From NCBI GenBank assembly GCA_963770645.1, contig CAVYQL010000004.1, positions 744,001 to 808,000 of the forward strand: a stretch of DNA of 64,000 nucleotides, read 5' to 3'. This DNA is from Bog-473 sp963770645 (GTDB lineage Bacteria > Actinomycetota > Acidimicrobiia > Acidimicrobiales > RAAP-2). The notes beneath the pieces were generated by a model that was not told the DNA's origin, ran no database searches, and worked only from the letters and a program-made list of their open reading frames with translations. Shown piece after piece: positions 22,881-31,559 of this stretch. The position numbers were made by a program, and so were the translations under genes. The number at the start of each line of letters is the position of its first letter. Positions within the stretch are counted from its first letter, which is position 1.

Positions 22881-24015
22881 AGATGACGACACCGGCGTTG
22901 GCGCCACGGCCGACGGTGTGCGCGAGCGCGACGCGCGCACCCTCGACCTGCCGAGGGCCGCACTCGCCGCGCAACTGGCGCACCAACTCGACGACCTGAC
23001 CGAGCGCAGACGCCCCGAGAGGCTCGCCCTTGGACAGCAGGCCGCCGCTCGGGTTCACCGGTAGGCGGCCGCCGAGGATGGTGGCGCCCGAGTCGAGCAA
23101 AGTGCCGGACCCGCCGGGCTCGCACAGGCCGAGCTCCTCGTAGGACTGGAGCTCGCGTGCAGCATCGGTGTCCTGGCATTCGACCACATCGAGGTTGGTC
23201 GGGCCGAGCCCCGCCTCCTCGTACGCCGCGGTGACCGCGAGCGTGCTCGGAGCCGGCACGTCGTCGTCGGCCAGGCCGGCGAGCGGCGTCGACTCGCTCA
23301 GCACAGGACCCGGGATGTGCGACCGCAGGACCGCGGCGGCGAGGGTCACGGGTGCGGGCTCTGCCGCGGCCAGGTCGGCGCGGCGCAGCACCACTGCCGC
23401 CGCGCCCTCGTTGGGCGAGCACAACATGAAGAGGTGCAGCGGCTCGCTCACGACGCGCGACGCCAGCACCTCTTCTACCGACGTCTCCTTCTGGTACATG
23501 GCGTCTGGATTGGACGCGCCATGGCGGCGGTTCTTCGCCACGACGCGAGCAAGATGGTCCTTGGTGACCCCCGACGTCTGCATGAGGCGCTGGGCTCGCA
23601 GTGCGAAGAAAGCGGGCGTGGCGGCCAGACCGGCTTCCTCTTGCCAGGGCTCGAAGAAAGAGGAGCGGATGATGCCCTTGGGCATCTTCTCCGTCCCGAA
23701 GACGAGCACGGTGTCGTACTGTCCCGCCCGGATGGCGCCCGCGGCGAGCATCAGCGCCGCACCGCCACTGGCGCACCCAGCCTCCACGTCCACGATGGGC
23801 ATGCCGGTGAGGCCCATTCGGTTCAACACCTTGTGGCCGGTGGCGACGCCGCCATAGGCCGTGCCGCAGAACGCCGCCTGGAAGCCGCCCTTGCCCACGC
23901 CGGCCTCGCGCAGGGCGGCCCGCACGGCGACCACGCCCATGTCGGTGGTCGACGCGCCGTCGAAGCGCCCGAAGGGGTGCAGGCCGACCCCGGCGATGGC
24001 GACGCTGCTGCTCAC
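22870..24015 (-). CDS. Thiolase-fold protein (lipid-transfer/SCP-x type)
   Basis: A 381-residue thiolase-superfamily protein. Cys81 in EAGCASGGAA is the position of the nucleophile. The usual catalytic His of the GHPxGA motif is Glu331 here (SKGEPLGAS), and the H-D-x-F region reads ECQDTDA. It may therefore act as a C-C lyase like the Ltp2 aldolases, which also pair with a DUF35 protein, instead of as an acyl-CoA thiolase. The GTG at 24015 overlaps the stop of the DUF35 gene (GTGA), so the two subunits are probably made together. An operon with SnoaL and DUF35 genes is likely. Confidence 0.85.
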   Translation of the reverse strand: MSSSVAIAGVGLHPFGRFDGASTTDMGVVAVRAALREAGVGKGGFQAAFCGTAYGGVATGHKVLNRMGLTGMPIVDVEAGCASGGAALMLAAGAIRAGQYDTVLVFGTEKMPKGIIRSSFFEPWQEEAGLAATPAFFALRAQRLMQTSGVTKDHLARVVAKNRRHGASNPDAMYQKETSVEEVLASRVVSEPLHLFMLCSPNEGAAAVVLRRADLAAAEPAPVTLAAAVLRSHIPGPVLSESTPLAGLADDDVPAPSTLAVTAAYEEAGLGPTNLDVVECQDTDAARELQSYEELGLCEPGGSGTLLDSGATILGGRLPVNPSGGLLSKGEPLGASALGQVVELVRQLRGECGPRQVEGARVALAHTVGRGANAGVVILTR

Positions 24016-24413
24016 GAAGCACCTCCCGCACCCGCCGGGGCGAATGCATAGGTCACGACATCGTTGCCGTCCTCGTCTGCGTGCAGCGTGACGACGTAGA
24101 GCGCCATGGCCTGGCCCGCCGACAACGCGCCGGGGTCGCTCTCGGTCAGGCGGCTGATGACGCGCACGCCTTCGGGCAGCTCCACCACGCCGACGCCGAA
24201 GGGCACCTCGCCCCGGTAGCCGGGCGGCGGTGCCGTCACCGCGGTCCAGGACCACAGCGTGCCGGGTCCTGCCAGCTCGACGGGCTCGGGGTCGTCGGCG
24301 GAGCAGTAGGTGCAGCCGTCGACGCGCGGGAAGAGAACGTTCCCGCAGACGGTGCAGCGGCTGGCGAGCAACACGGGCGGTGGGCCGTCGCTGAACAGCC
24401 CCTCGCGGACCAT
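24012..24413 (-). CDS. OB-fold/zinc-ribbon protein (DUF35 family)
   Basis: The 133-residue protein has the DUF35 layout: a rubredoxin-like zinc ribbon SRCTVCGNVLFPRVDGCTYC with four Cys, then an OB-fold (WSWTAVTAPPPGYRGEVPFGVGVVELPEGVRV). In steroid side-chain degradation and in archaeal acetoacetyl-CoA synthesis, such proteins bind thiolase-like partners and shape the CoA pocket. The stop overlaps the start of the thiolase-like gene. GTG 24422 is an alternative start. It is immediately downstream of the SnoaL-like gene. Confidence 0.85.
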   Translation of the reverse strand: MVREGLFSDGPPPVLLASRCTVCGNVLFPRVDGCTYCSADDPEPVELAGPGTLWSWTAVTAPPPGYRGEVPFGVGVVELPEGVRVISRLTESDPGALSAGQAMALYVVTLHADEDGNDVVTYAFAPAGAGGAS

Positions 24414-24427
24414 CACGCGCACGTCGC

Positions 24428-24841
24428 TCAGAGCTCCACCAATTCGAGCTTGTCGAACTCCCAGAAGGCGCGCAGCGACACGATCTTGCCCGCGCCGTCC
24501 GTGCGATAGGTATAGACGCCGTGCACGACGGCCTGGTGGGTACCGCCCGCCAGCGTGGTGCGGATGATGCCCACGTCGGCCACCTCGTCGCCGCACAGGT
24601 ACGACTCGCTGATCTCGAAGGTGATGGCCTCGCTCGAGGCGATGACCGTGTCATAGAAATTTGCGATGGCCTCGCGGCCGCGATGACCCGTGCCCTCGGG
24701 GTCGAAGGGCGAGGGCCCGATCGGGTCGGCCACGACGGCGTCGTCGGCAAAGAGGGCCAGCCACTCATCTCGGTCGCCCGCTGTCACAGCGGCGCGGGAG
24801 CGGATGCCGAGCTCTCGAGCACTCAGTGCTTCATCGGCCAT
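24428..24841 (-). CDS. SnoaL-like/NTF2-fold protein
   Basis: The 137-residue product has the NTF2 fold pattern: DRDEWLALFADDAVVADPIGPSPFDPEGTGHRGREAIANFYDTVI, a strand around EISESYLCGDEVADVGII, and the closing KIVSLRAFWEFDKLE. This resembles ketosteroid-isomerase-like or limonene-epoxide-hydrolase-like proteins that process lipophilic substrates. It heads the gene set SnoaL, DUF35, thiolase-like. A Cys and Asp near CGDEVAD may line the pocket, but no reaction is assigned. Confidence 0.8.
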   Translation of the reverse strand: MADEALSARELGIRSRAAVTAGDRDEWLALFADDAVVADPIGPSPFDPEGTGHRGREAIANFYDTVIASSEAITFEISESYLCGDEVADVGIIRTTLAGGTHQAVVHGVYTYRTDGAGKIVSLRAFWEFDKLELVEL

Positions 24842-24901
24842 GGCGAACGCCCTCCTTCCTCCACGCCGGCACCGTCGCCGCCATGACTGTCACCGTCACC
24901 G

Positions 24902-25777
24902 TCACCGGACCTTGGCGATGACGTCGTCGGCGAAGCGTGCCAGGTTGTCGATCTTGATCTGCAGAGGCTCGGTGTCGTGCTCCGTGGCGTACGGCCAGCG
25001 AAAGCCGACGATTACGTCGGTGACGCCGAGCTCCTCCAGCCGCTTGACGCCGTCAGCGCCGTAGGCGTCGGCCGAGATCACGTGCACCTCGAAGGGCTTG
25101 TCCTCGGTGCCGTACTCGGAGCGCAGTCGGGCCAGGCGCTCGAGGAGACCCGGAAGGTCGGCGGGGTCGCCGCCGCCATGCAACCAGCCGTCCCCGTCGC
25201 GGGCCGCCCGCGTCAGGGCGGCCGCGTGGTGGCCGCCGATAAGGATCGGCACGGGCCGGCTCGGTGTCGGACACATCTTTATGGAGGGTATGTCGAACAC
25301 CTCGCCGTGGAACTCGAAGAAGCCGCCGGCCATGAGCCCGCGCATCACCGCGATCTCCTCGTCCATGCGCGTGCCCCGGCGCTCCCAGGGGACGCCGCAG
25401 ATCTCGTAGTCCTCGGGCCAGGGGCTGGTGCCGACCCCGAGGAGCAGCCGGTTGTCGGTGAGGACCGCCGTCGAGCTGACCTGCTTGGCGACGAGGACCG
25501 GCTGGCGGATCGGCAGCTTGATCACGAAGGTGACGAAGCGGATGCGTTCGGTCACCGCCCCCATGGCGGGGATGAGCGAGAAGGGCTCCAAGAAAGGCTT
25601 GTCCTCGAGGAACTCCCGACTCCCGTCGGGGTTGAAGGGGTAGGTGGTGTCGGAGACCTCGGGGTAGCAGATGCTGTCGGGCACGACCATGGAGTCGTAG
25701 CCGGCCACCTCGGCGGCGCGGGCCAGCGGCAGGTAGTACGACGGATCCGTCATCGACTCCGCATACGAGAAACGCAC
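24902..25777 (-). CDS. LLM-class F420-dependent oxidoreductase
   Basis: The 291-residue barrel protein belongs to the luciferase-like family that uses F420 in actinobacteria. Signature segments are LARAAEVAGYDSMVVPDS, RIRFVTFVIKLPIRQPVLVAKQVSSTAVLTDNRLLLGVGTSPWPEDYEICG, and PILIGGHHAAALTRAARDGDGW. The start GTG 25777 is preceded by GGGGAGGT. It precedes the SnoaL/DUF35/thiolase genes on the same strand with a 60-base gap, so it may belong to the same catabolic unit. The hydride donor F420H2 is inferred from family. Confidence 0.88.
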   Translation of the reverse strand: MRFSYAESMTDPSYYLPLARAAEVAGYDSMVVPDSICYPEVSDTTYPFNPDGSREFLEDKPFLEPFSLIPAMGAVTERIRFVTFVIKLPIRQPVLVAKQVSSTAVLTDNRLLLGVGTSPWPEDYEICGVPWERRGTRMDEEIAVMRGLMAGGFFEFHGEVFDIPSIKMCPTPSRPVPILIGGHHAAALTRAARDGDGWLHGGGDPADLPGLLERLARLRSEYGTEDKPFEVHVISADAYGADGVKRLEELGVTDVIVGFRWPYATEHDTEPLQIKIDNLARFADDVIAKVR

Positions 25778-25843
25778 TGCACCTCCCCTGTCCGCCGCCC
25801 CGACACTGGCGCCGTGGCCGCGCCCGGCGCCTACCATGCGGCC

Positions 25844-27013
25844 GTGCCCGCTCATCCTGCCAGCACCAGCACTCCCGGGCACAACCCCGGCGCGGCCGGG
25901 CGCCCGCCGCGCGCCGACGCCCCTCTGGTCAACGACCTCTGCCTCGAGGACCTCGAGCGCGACGCCCGCCGTGTCATCGGGGAGATGGCCTACGCCTATT
26001 ACGCCGGCGGGGCCGACGACGAGCGCCTGTTGGAAGGCAACGTCGCCGCCTGGGGCCACTGGCAGCTCCACCCCCACGTCCTGGCCGGCCTGGCCGAGGT
26101 CTCCACGGAGACGACCCTGCTCGGGACGCCGGTGCGCACGCCGGTGGCCGTGGCGCCGACGGCGATCCAGGGGCTGGCGCACCCCGACGGGGAGGTGGCG
26201 ACCGCGCGCGGCGCCGCCGCCGCGGGGGCGCTCCTCATCCTCTCCTCCCTGGCCACCTGCGCACTCGAAGAGGTGGCCGCTGCGGTGCCCGACGGTCCGC
26301 GCTGGATGCAGGTGTACATCTTGCGCGAGCGCGCGCGCACCGAAGACCTGGTGGCGCGCGCCGCCGCCCACGGCTACGGCGCCCTCGTGCTCACCGTCGA
26401 CACGCCGGTGTCGGGACTGCGCCTGCGCGAGTGGCGCCAGGGCACCCACTTGCCCGACGACCTGGCCCTCCCCAACCTGGCCGGCGGTAGTACGCAGAGC
26501 GCGCGGGCCGGTGGATTCATGGCCGTGGTCACCCACGAGTTCGAACCGGCACTCGCCGCCGACGACATCGCGTGGCTCGCCGGGCTGAGCGCGCTCCCCG
26601 TGGTCGTCAAAGGCGTGCAGCGCGCAGACGACGCCCGCCGCTGCGTGGAGGCCGGGGCAGCGGCCGTGGTGGTCTCGAACCACGGCGCCCGCCAACTGGC
26701 CGACGCGCCGCCGACGGCCGACATCCTCGCCGAGATCGTCGACGCGGTCGCGGGCCGGGCCGAGGTCTATGTCGACGGCGGCATCCGCCGCGCTCCCGAC
26801 GTCGTCAAGGCGCTCGCTCTCGGCGCGCGAGCCGTGCTGGTCGGCCGGCCCTCGCTGTGGGCGCTGGCCACCGGCGGCGCGGAAGGCGTTGCGGCGCTGC
26901 TGCGCTGGTTCGAGGACGAGCTGTACCGGTCCATGGCCCTGTGCGGCGCCGGAACGGTGGCCGACATCGACCGGAGCCTGGTGCGGCGGGCGCCGGGATG
27001 GGCGTTGTCGTGA
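25844..27013 (+). CDS. FMN-dependent alpha-hydroxy-acid oxidase/dehydrogenase
   Basis: The 389-residue TIM-barrel flavoenzyme oxidises an (S)-2-hydroxy acid such as lactate or glycolate. It has YAYYAGGADDE near the N-terminus, VAPTAIQGLAHPDGEVATARGAAAAG, VLTVDTPVSGLRLREW, the catalytic His in VVSNHGARQL, and the FMN-phosphate segment VYVDGGIRRAPDVVKALALGA. Arg at VDGGIRR is kept. The first 30 residues are a nonconserved tail and GTG 25844 is the likely start. The stop overlaps the acyl-CoA synthetase start (GTGA), indicating coupled translation. Confidence 0.9.
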   Translation: MPAHPASTSTPGHNPGAAGRPPRADAPLVNDLCLEDLERDARRVIGEMAYAYYAGGADDERLLEGNVAAWGHWQLHPHVLAGLAEVSTETTLLGTPVRTPVAVAPTAIQGLAHPDGEVATARGAAAAGALLILSSLATCALEEVAAAVPDGPRWMQVYILRERARTEDLVARAAAHGYGALVLTVDTPVSGLRLREWRQGTHLPDDLALPNLAGGSTQSARAGGFMAVVTHEFEPALAADDIAWLAGLSALPVVVKGVQRADDARRCVEAGAAAVVVSNHGARQLADAPPTADILAEIVDAVAGRAEVYVDGGIRRAPDVVKALALGARAVLVGRPSLWALATGGAEGVAALLRWFEDELYRSMALCGAGTVADIDRSLVRRAPGWALS

Positions 27014-28695
27014 CCACCGTCGCCGACATGCTGGTCGCGCGCGCCGAAGACGACCGCACCGGCGTCATGGACGCGAGCGGGCGCTGGACCTGGCGCGAGG
27101 CGGTGCGGGAAGGCGCGGCGCGCGGCGCGCTGACCCGCTCGCTCGTCGGCGACGCGGCGCCCCACATCGGGGTGCTCCTGCCCAACGGCCCCGAGTACCT
27201 CTTTTGGCTCAACGGCGCCGCGCTGGCCGGCGCCGCCATCGTCGGCATCAACCCCACTCGGCGCGGCGATGCGCTGGCAGCCGACGTGCGCGCCACCGAC
27301 ACCTCCATGATCGTGACCGACGCCGAGGGCGCGGCACTGCTCGACGGCCTCGCGCTCGGCGTCAACGCCGAGCGCATCCTCGTGGTCGGCACCGAACGCT
27401 ACGAGTCGCTGCTGGCGGACTTCGCCGGCGGACCGGAGTCCGAGGCGCTGATCACAAACGCGGACCAGGTGGGCGAGGAGGCGTTGTATCTCTTGATCTT
27501 CACCTCGGGCACGACCGGCGTGCCCAAGGCAGTGCGGTGCACCCAAGGACGGTTGGCCGGCATCGCCGAGGTGGCGGCGCCGGGCTACGGCTACACCGCC
27601 GACGACGTCTGCTATTGCCCCATGCCGCTCTTCCACGGCAACGCGCTCATGGCGCTCTGGGGCCCCTCGGTCATGGTGGGGGCGGCCATCGCGGTGCGGC
27701 CGCGCTTCAGCGCGTCAGCCTTCATGGACGACGTGCGCCGCTTCGGAGCAACGAAGTTCAGCTACGTCGGCAAGGCGATCGCCTACATCTTGGCCACGCC
27801 CGAGCGGCCCGACGACGGCGACAACACGCTGAAGAGCGCGTTCGGCACCGAGGCGTCGGTGCGCGACCGTGACCGCTTCCGCAAGCGCTTTGGTTGCTAT
27901 CTCATCGAGGGCTACGGCCAGAGCGAGGGTGGCGCGGCGATGAACCCGGTGCTCGGCATGCCCAAGGGCGCGATCGGCAAGCCGGTCGACGGCGTGGATC
28001 TGGCCATCATGAGCGCCGAGACCGGCGAGGAGTGCCCGCCGGCGGAATTCGACGCCGACGGGCGGCTGCTCAACGCAGGGGCCGCCATCGGCGAGATCGT
28101 GAACCGCAGCGGGCGTGGCAGTTTCGAGGGCTACTACCACCGCGAGGACGCAGAGGCCGAGCGGCTCCGCAACGGCTGGTACTGGACCGGTGATCTCGGC
28201 TACGTGGACCGAGAGGGCTTCTTCTACTTCGCCGGCCGCTCGGGCGACTGGCTCCGCGTCGACTCGGAGAACTTCGCGGCGGGGCCAGTCGAGGCGGTGC
28301 TGTCGCGCAATGCGGACCTGTCGATCGTGGCCATCTACCCCGTCCCCGACTCCGACTCGGGCGCGGGCGACCAGGTGATGCTCGCCCTCGAGATGGTGCC
28401 CGGCCGCAGCTTCGACCCCGACGCGCTCGCCGCCTGGCTCCTCGAGCAGCCCGACCTCGGTCCGAAGTGGGTCCCGCGCTACGTCCGGGTCTGCAAGTCC
28501 CTGCCGCAGACCGCCACCGGCAAAGTGACCAAGGTCGGCCTACGCGCCGAGGCGTGGGCATGCGACGAACCGGTGTGGTGGCGGCCCCTCGGGAGCAGCG
28601 AGGTGCGCTTCGTGCCGCTGACCGACGCCGAGAGGACGGAGCTCGCCGCGGGCCTCGCCGCCAACGGGCGGCCGCCGGTGGGCGGCGCCGGATAA
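27010..28695 (+). CDS. AMP-dependent acyl-CoA synthetase
   Basis: The 561-residue ANL-superfamily enzyme activates a carboxylic acid to its CoA thioester through an acyl-adenylate. The P-loop LLIFTSGTTGVPKAVR, adenine-binding GYGQSEGG, WYWTGDLGYVDREGFFYFAGR, and the C-terminal catalytic Lys region PQTATGKVTK are present. It resembles FadD-type very-long-chain or bile/steroid acid ligases. Start is GTG 27010 (overlapping the upstream stop) or ATG 26998. It is likely a partner of the hydroxy-acid oxidase gene and may feed CoA esters to the neighbouring thiolase pathway. Confidence 0.9.
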   Translation: MTTVADMLVARAEDDRTGVMDASGRWTWREAVREGAARGALTRSLVGDAAPHIGVLLPNGPEYLFWLNGAALAGAAIVGINPTRRGDALAADVRATDTSMIVTDAEGAALLDGLALGVNAERILVVGTERYESLLADFAGGPESEALITNADQVGEEALYLLIFTSGTTGVPKAVRCTQGRLAGIAEVAAPGYGYTADDVCYCPMPLFHGNALMALWGPSVMVGAAIAVRPRFSASAFMDDVRRFGATKFSYVGKAIAYILATPERPDDGDNTLKSAFGTEASVRDRDRFRKRFGCYLIEGYGQSEGGAAMNPVLGMPKGAIGKPVDGVDLAIMSAETGEECPPAEFDADGRLLNAGAAIGEIVNRSGRGSFEGYYHREDAEAERLRNGWYWTGDLGYVDREGFFYFAGRSGDWLRVDSENFAAGPVEAVLSRNADLSIVAIYPVPDSDSGAGDQVMLALEMVPGRSFDPDALAAWLLEQPDLGPKWVPRYVRVCKSLPQTATGKVTKVGLRAEAWACDEPVWWRPLGSSEVRFVPLTDAERTELAAGLAANGRPPVGGAG

Positions 28696-28742
28696 CGACA
28701 CGACCGGCTCCACCTCACGAGCCGCGCAATACTTCTCAGGCC

Positions 28743-29378
28743 ATGGACGTCGACGAAAAGCCGGCCGACACGCCGGCCCCGTCGACGGGCCAGGGACGCC
28801 ACGCCAAAGAGGAGCGGGGCTCGAACCGCTGGATCGTCGAGCTCGTCGTCGTCGTGGTCGTGGCGGTCGTCCTCGCCATCGTCCTGCGCGCCTTCGTTGT
28901 CGCCACCTATTCCATCCCCTCGGGCTCCATGGAGCCGACCCTCCAGATCGGAGACCGGATCGTGGTGGACAAGCTGGCCTACCACCTCCACGGCATCGGC
29001 CGCGGGGACATCGTCGTCTTCTCCACCCCGCCGCTCGAGGACTGCGCCGGGCCGCCCGTGGCCGACCTCGTCAAGCGCGTCATCGGGCTACCCGGCGAGA
29101 CCATCTCGCTCAACGACGGCAAGGTCTACATCGACGGCCGCTTCCTCCCCGAACCCTGGCTCCCGGCCGCGGCGCGCAACGCCACGTACCCCGGCCCATC
29201 GGGCGCGCCTTATTCCCTGCAGCACCCCTTCCGGATCCCCTCCGGCGACGTCTTCATGATGGGCGACAACCGGACCGAGTCGTGCGACAGCCGCTACTGG
29301 GGCCCCGTCCGCGAGTCGACCATCGTGGGCAAGGTGGACTTCCGCATCTGGCCGCTGTCGCGTATCGGGTTCTTCTAG
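28743..29378 (+). CDS. lepB: Signal peptidase I
   Basis: The 211-residue enzyme cleaves signal peptides of secreted proteins at the outer membrane face. It has a cytoplasmic N-terminus (1-30), one membrane span (31-52), the catalytic Ser62 in IPSGSMEPTL, Lys111 in VKRVIGLPGE, and FMMGDNRTESCDSRYWGPV. ATG 28743 starts 47 bases after the acyl-CoA synthetase gene. Its TAG stop codon at 29376-29378 is part of the CTAG target of the IS element immediately downstream, so the protein is intact but any original 3' terminator has been displaced. Confidence 0.95.
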   Translation: MDVDEKPADTPAPSTGQGRHAKEERGSNRWIVELVVVVVVAVVLAIVLRAFVVATYSIPSGSMEPTLQIGDRIVVDKLAYHLHGIGRGDIVVFSTPPLEDCAGPPVADLVKRVIGLPGETISLNDGKVYIDGRFLPEPWLPAAARNATYPGPSGAPYSLQHPFRIPSGDVFMMGDNRTESCDSRYWGPVRESTIVGKVDFRIWPLSRIGFF

Positions 29379-29394
29379 GAGACTGTTGAACAAA
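29379..29394 (+). repeat. Left terminal inverted repeat of the IS
   Basis: GAGACTGTTGAACAAA matches the reverse complement of 31110-31125 at 15 of 16 positions. It begins directly after CTAG. Confidence 0.9.
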
Positions 29395-29540
29395 ACGGAT
29401 CTCAGGCATATGGTGAATTTTGCAAGCTCAGGACATGTCCGACCGAAGCGCCGACACGAAAAGGGTTGAAGTCGGCCACCCAGGTGGGCAATGCCCGAAA
29501 AGCGGTCCCTTTTTGACGGCCTGAGCTTGCGCGTCCGGCC

Positions 29541-31060
29541 TCAGACCCCTCTGATCTGCCATTCCCCGTCTCGCATGAGCCCGAGGTTGACTAAGCGCCT
29601 GAGGTTGAGGGCGGCGATGCGAAGTGAGAGCCCGAGTTGGTTCCTCTCCACCCCGCGGAAGCGCACCCTGCGATGGGCATCGGCTACCAACCACGCAATC
29701 GCACGCTCGACCATCGGGCGGAACCGTCGGTAGTCCTCTTTTAACTCACCTCGGCGCCACGATGCTCTGCGCGCGACCAACTCTTTGTCGTGAGCAGTGA
29801 GCTCGAGCGTTCGACCCTTCCGGGCGGTGCTGCAGCGCTCGCGCAACATGCACCCACCACAATGAGGCTGGAAGATGGCATTGAGGCCGGGGGTGATCGT
29901 GACCGTGTGCCCGGCGGGACAGGTGGCGGTGCCGGCGTCGTGGTCGACGACGAAGTCGTCTCGATCGAAGCCGCCGGGCACTGTGGGTCTGATCGGCCAG
30001 GGTTTGATGACCGTTTGGTGCTCGGCTGCCTCGAGCGCGGCCAACGTCTCGCCCGACGCGTACCCGGTGTCGCCGAGCACCATGAGCCCGTGGTCTTCGC
30101 CGGCGACCAGCGCGGTGGCGCAGCGTCCGTCGACGACGTTCGCCTTGGTCAAGATGGCCTTGGTCACCAGCCCGGTCTCGGGTTCGATGGCGATGTGGGC
30201 CTTGTAGCCGTCTCGGTATTCAGAGCGGGACTTGCGCATGTGGCGGGCCTCGGGATCAACGGTCGAGATCACCCGGTCCGGGGCCACCCGCTGCGCGATC
30301 CTCCAGGTGCCGTCCTCGTCTTGTTCGACGTCTTGGCCGGCGACGAGGGCTAGCAGGCCGAGTGCGTCAGTCCCCTCGGGATCACTCGCGCCCGCGTCGA
30401 ATGCCTCGAGCGAGCGCGAGCGTCGCGGACCAGGCCGTCGACTAGGGCCGCCTTGGCGACGGGGTCGTCCCAGGCGATGAGCGGTTTGCCCGAGGACTCG
30501 TAGTCATGGGCCGACAACGGCACGCGATCGGCTCGGGGGACGATCCGTCGCACCCGGCGGATGGCCGAGATCAGCTGGGTGACGGTGTCTTGGGTGGCCA
30601 CGGCGTCGTCGAGGAGCGTCGAGTCGAGGGCTCGGCGGGTCTTGCCCTTGAGGACCCCGGTGGCGTCAATGACCGAACGCACGGCATCGAAGATCCGCTC
30701 AGGACGCTCCGACGTGCGCAGACGGGTGCGCCAATAGGTCAGCACCGAGTAGTCGAATCCCTCGTCGGTCAAGGCCAGCCCACAGGCCACCTTCCAACTG
30801 ATCCGGTCGCGCAGCGCCCGAGCGGCGTCTCGGTCTGAAAGGCCCTCGAGGGCCTGGAGTACCATGACCGAGGCCACCACGTCAGCCGGCACCGACGGTC
30901 GGCCACGCCGTGAGCGGAACAGGTCCTCGAACATCTCATCGGGGAAGAGCTCCCGACCGTGGTCGGCCAAGAAGGCCTCCACGCTGCCCTCTGGAACCAG
31001 TTGACGGCACAGGGCGGCGGCGTCGAGCAACTCGCGATTGGGATCGCTATGTCCTTGCAC
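29541..31060 (-). pseudogene. IS1182-family transposase, frameshifted
   Basis: The N-terminal frame (31060-30350) has the InsH-like start QGHSDPNRELLDAAALC, then FRSRRGRPSVPADVVASVMVLQALEGLSDRDAA and the first catalytic Asp in ALDSTLLDDAV. The C-terminal frame (to 29541) has VISTVDPEARHMRKSRSEYRDGYKAHIA, VLGDTGYASGE, a Cys-rich insert CGGCMLRERC and MVERAIAWLVADAHRRVRFRG. The frames join coherently if a net one-base backward shift is applied around 30405-30426, in a CTCG-repetitive stretch. No slippery A-run is present, so a mutation or sequence error is more likely than programmed frameshifting. Confidence 0.85.
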
Positions 31061-31109
31061 CCACCAATTCTCGACGATCGGCAGCCAAATCGCGAGCACC
31101 AAACCGCGA

Positions 31110-31125
31110 TTTATTCAACAGTCTC
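31110..31125 (-). repeat. Right terminal inverted repeat of the IS
   Basis: Read on the minus strand it is GAGACTGTTGAATAAA, matching the left end with one mismatch, and it is followed outward by CTAG. Confidence 0.9.
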
Positions 31126-31151
31126 CTAGACGTCGTCGGCGCCCGTGCGCG

Positions 31152-31559
31152 TCAGCCGGAGCGGATGCGACGCTCTCGGCGCCACACCACGCGCAAGCCG
31201 GACCACGTCTCGTCGATGGCGCACACCTTGTTGTCGACCAGCCCGAGTGGCAGGGCGACGGCGCGCACGACGTCTTCGGTCACCGTCGTTGCCACACCAG
31301 AGCTCCGCTTGGGCCACGCGACCCAGAGACCGCCGTCGGGGAAGATCATCGTGCCGAGGGCGCCGATGCGGCGCTCGAGCTCGCGCCGCTCGGTGAAGAA
31401 GGCCACCACCACGTCGGCCGCGCCCCGGGTCTGCCGCTTGACCCTCACCCCGCTCGGCAGACCGTCGAGCAACCCGGGCGGCGCCGCCACCAGGGCGAGC
31501 GTCGACCCCTCGGTGATCCCGAGCTTCTTGGGCAGCGGCGTACCGCTGTACCCGGCCAT
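31152..31559 (-). CDS. DUF3052 domain-containing protein
   Basis: The 135-residue product matches the DUF3052 pattern: MAGYSGTPLPKKLGITEGSTLALVAAPPG at the start, FFTERRELERRIGALGTMIFPDGGLWVAWPKRSSGVATTVTEDVVR in the middle, and DETWSGLRVVWR at the end. These small cytoplasmic proteins are common in actinobacteria. Their biochemical role is unknown. Its ATG overlaps the stop of the methyltransferase gene (ATGA), so it is translationally coupled to it. The gene ends about 25 bases from the IS right end. Confidence 0.9.
   Translation of the reverse strand: MAGYSGTPLPKKLGITEGSTLALVAAPPGLLDGLPSGVRVKRQTRGAADVVVAFFTERRELERRIGALGTMIFPDGGLWVAWPKRSSGVATTVTEDVVRAVALPLGLVDNKVCAIDETWSGLRVVWRRERRIRSG

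Larger units (their letters stand above)
29379..31125 (-). mobile_element. IS1182-like insertion sequence
   Basis: A 1747-bp element with 16-bp terminal inverted repeats (GAGACTGTTGAACAAA left, GAGACTGTTGAATAAA right, one mismatch). It is flanked by CTAG at 29375-29378 and 31126-31129, a probable 4-bp target duplication. It carries one transposase gene, broken by a frameshift. It lies between convergent lepB and DUF3052 genes. The near-perfect ends suggest a fairly recent insertion. Confidence 0.9.

Noticed and set aside
24977..25843. In-frame upstream extension of the hydroxy-acid oxidase
   Set aside because: It is antisense to a well-supported LLM oxidoreductase and shows no domain pattern. 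The real gene begins near GTG 25844.
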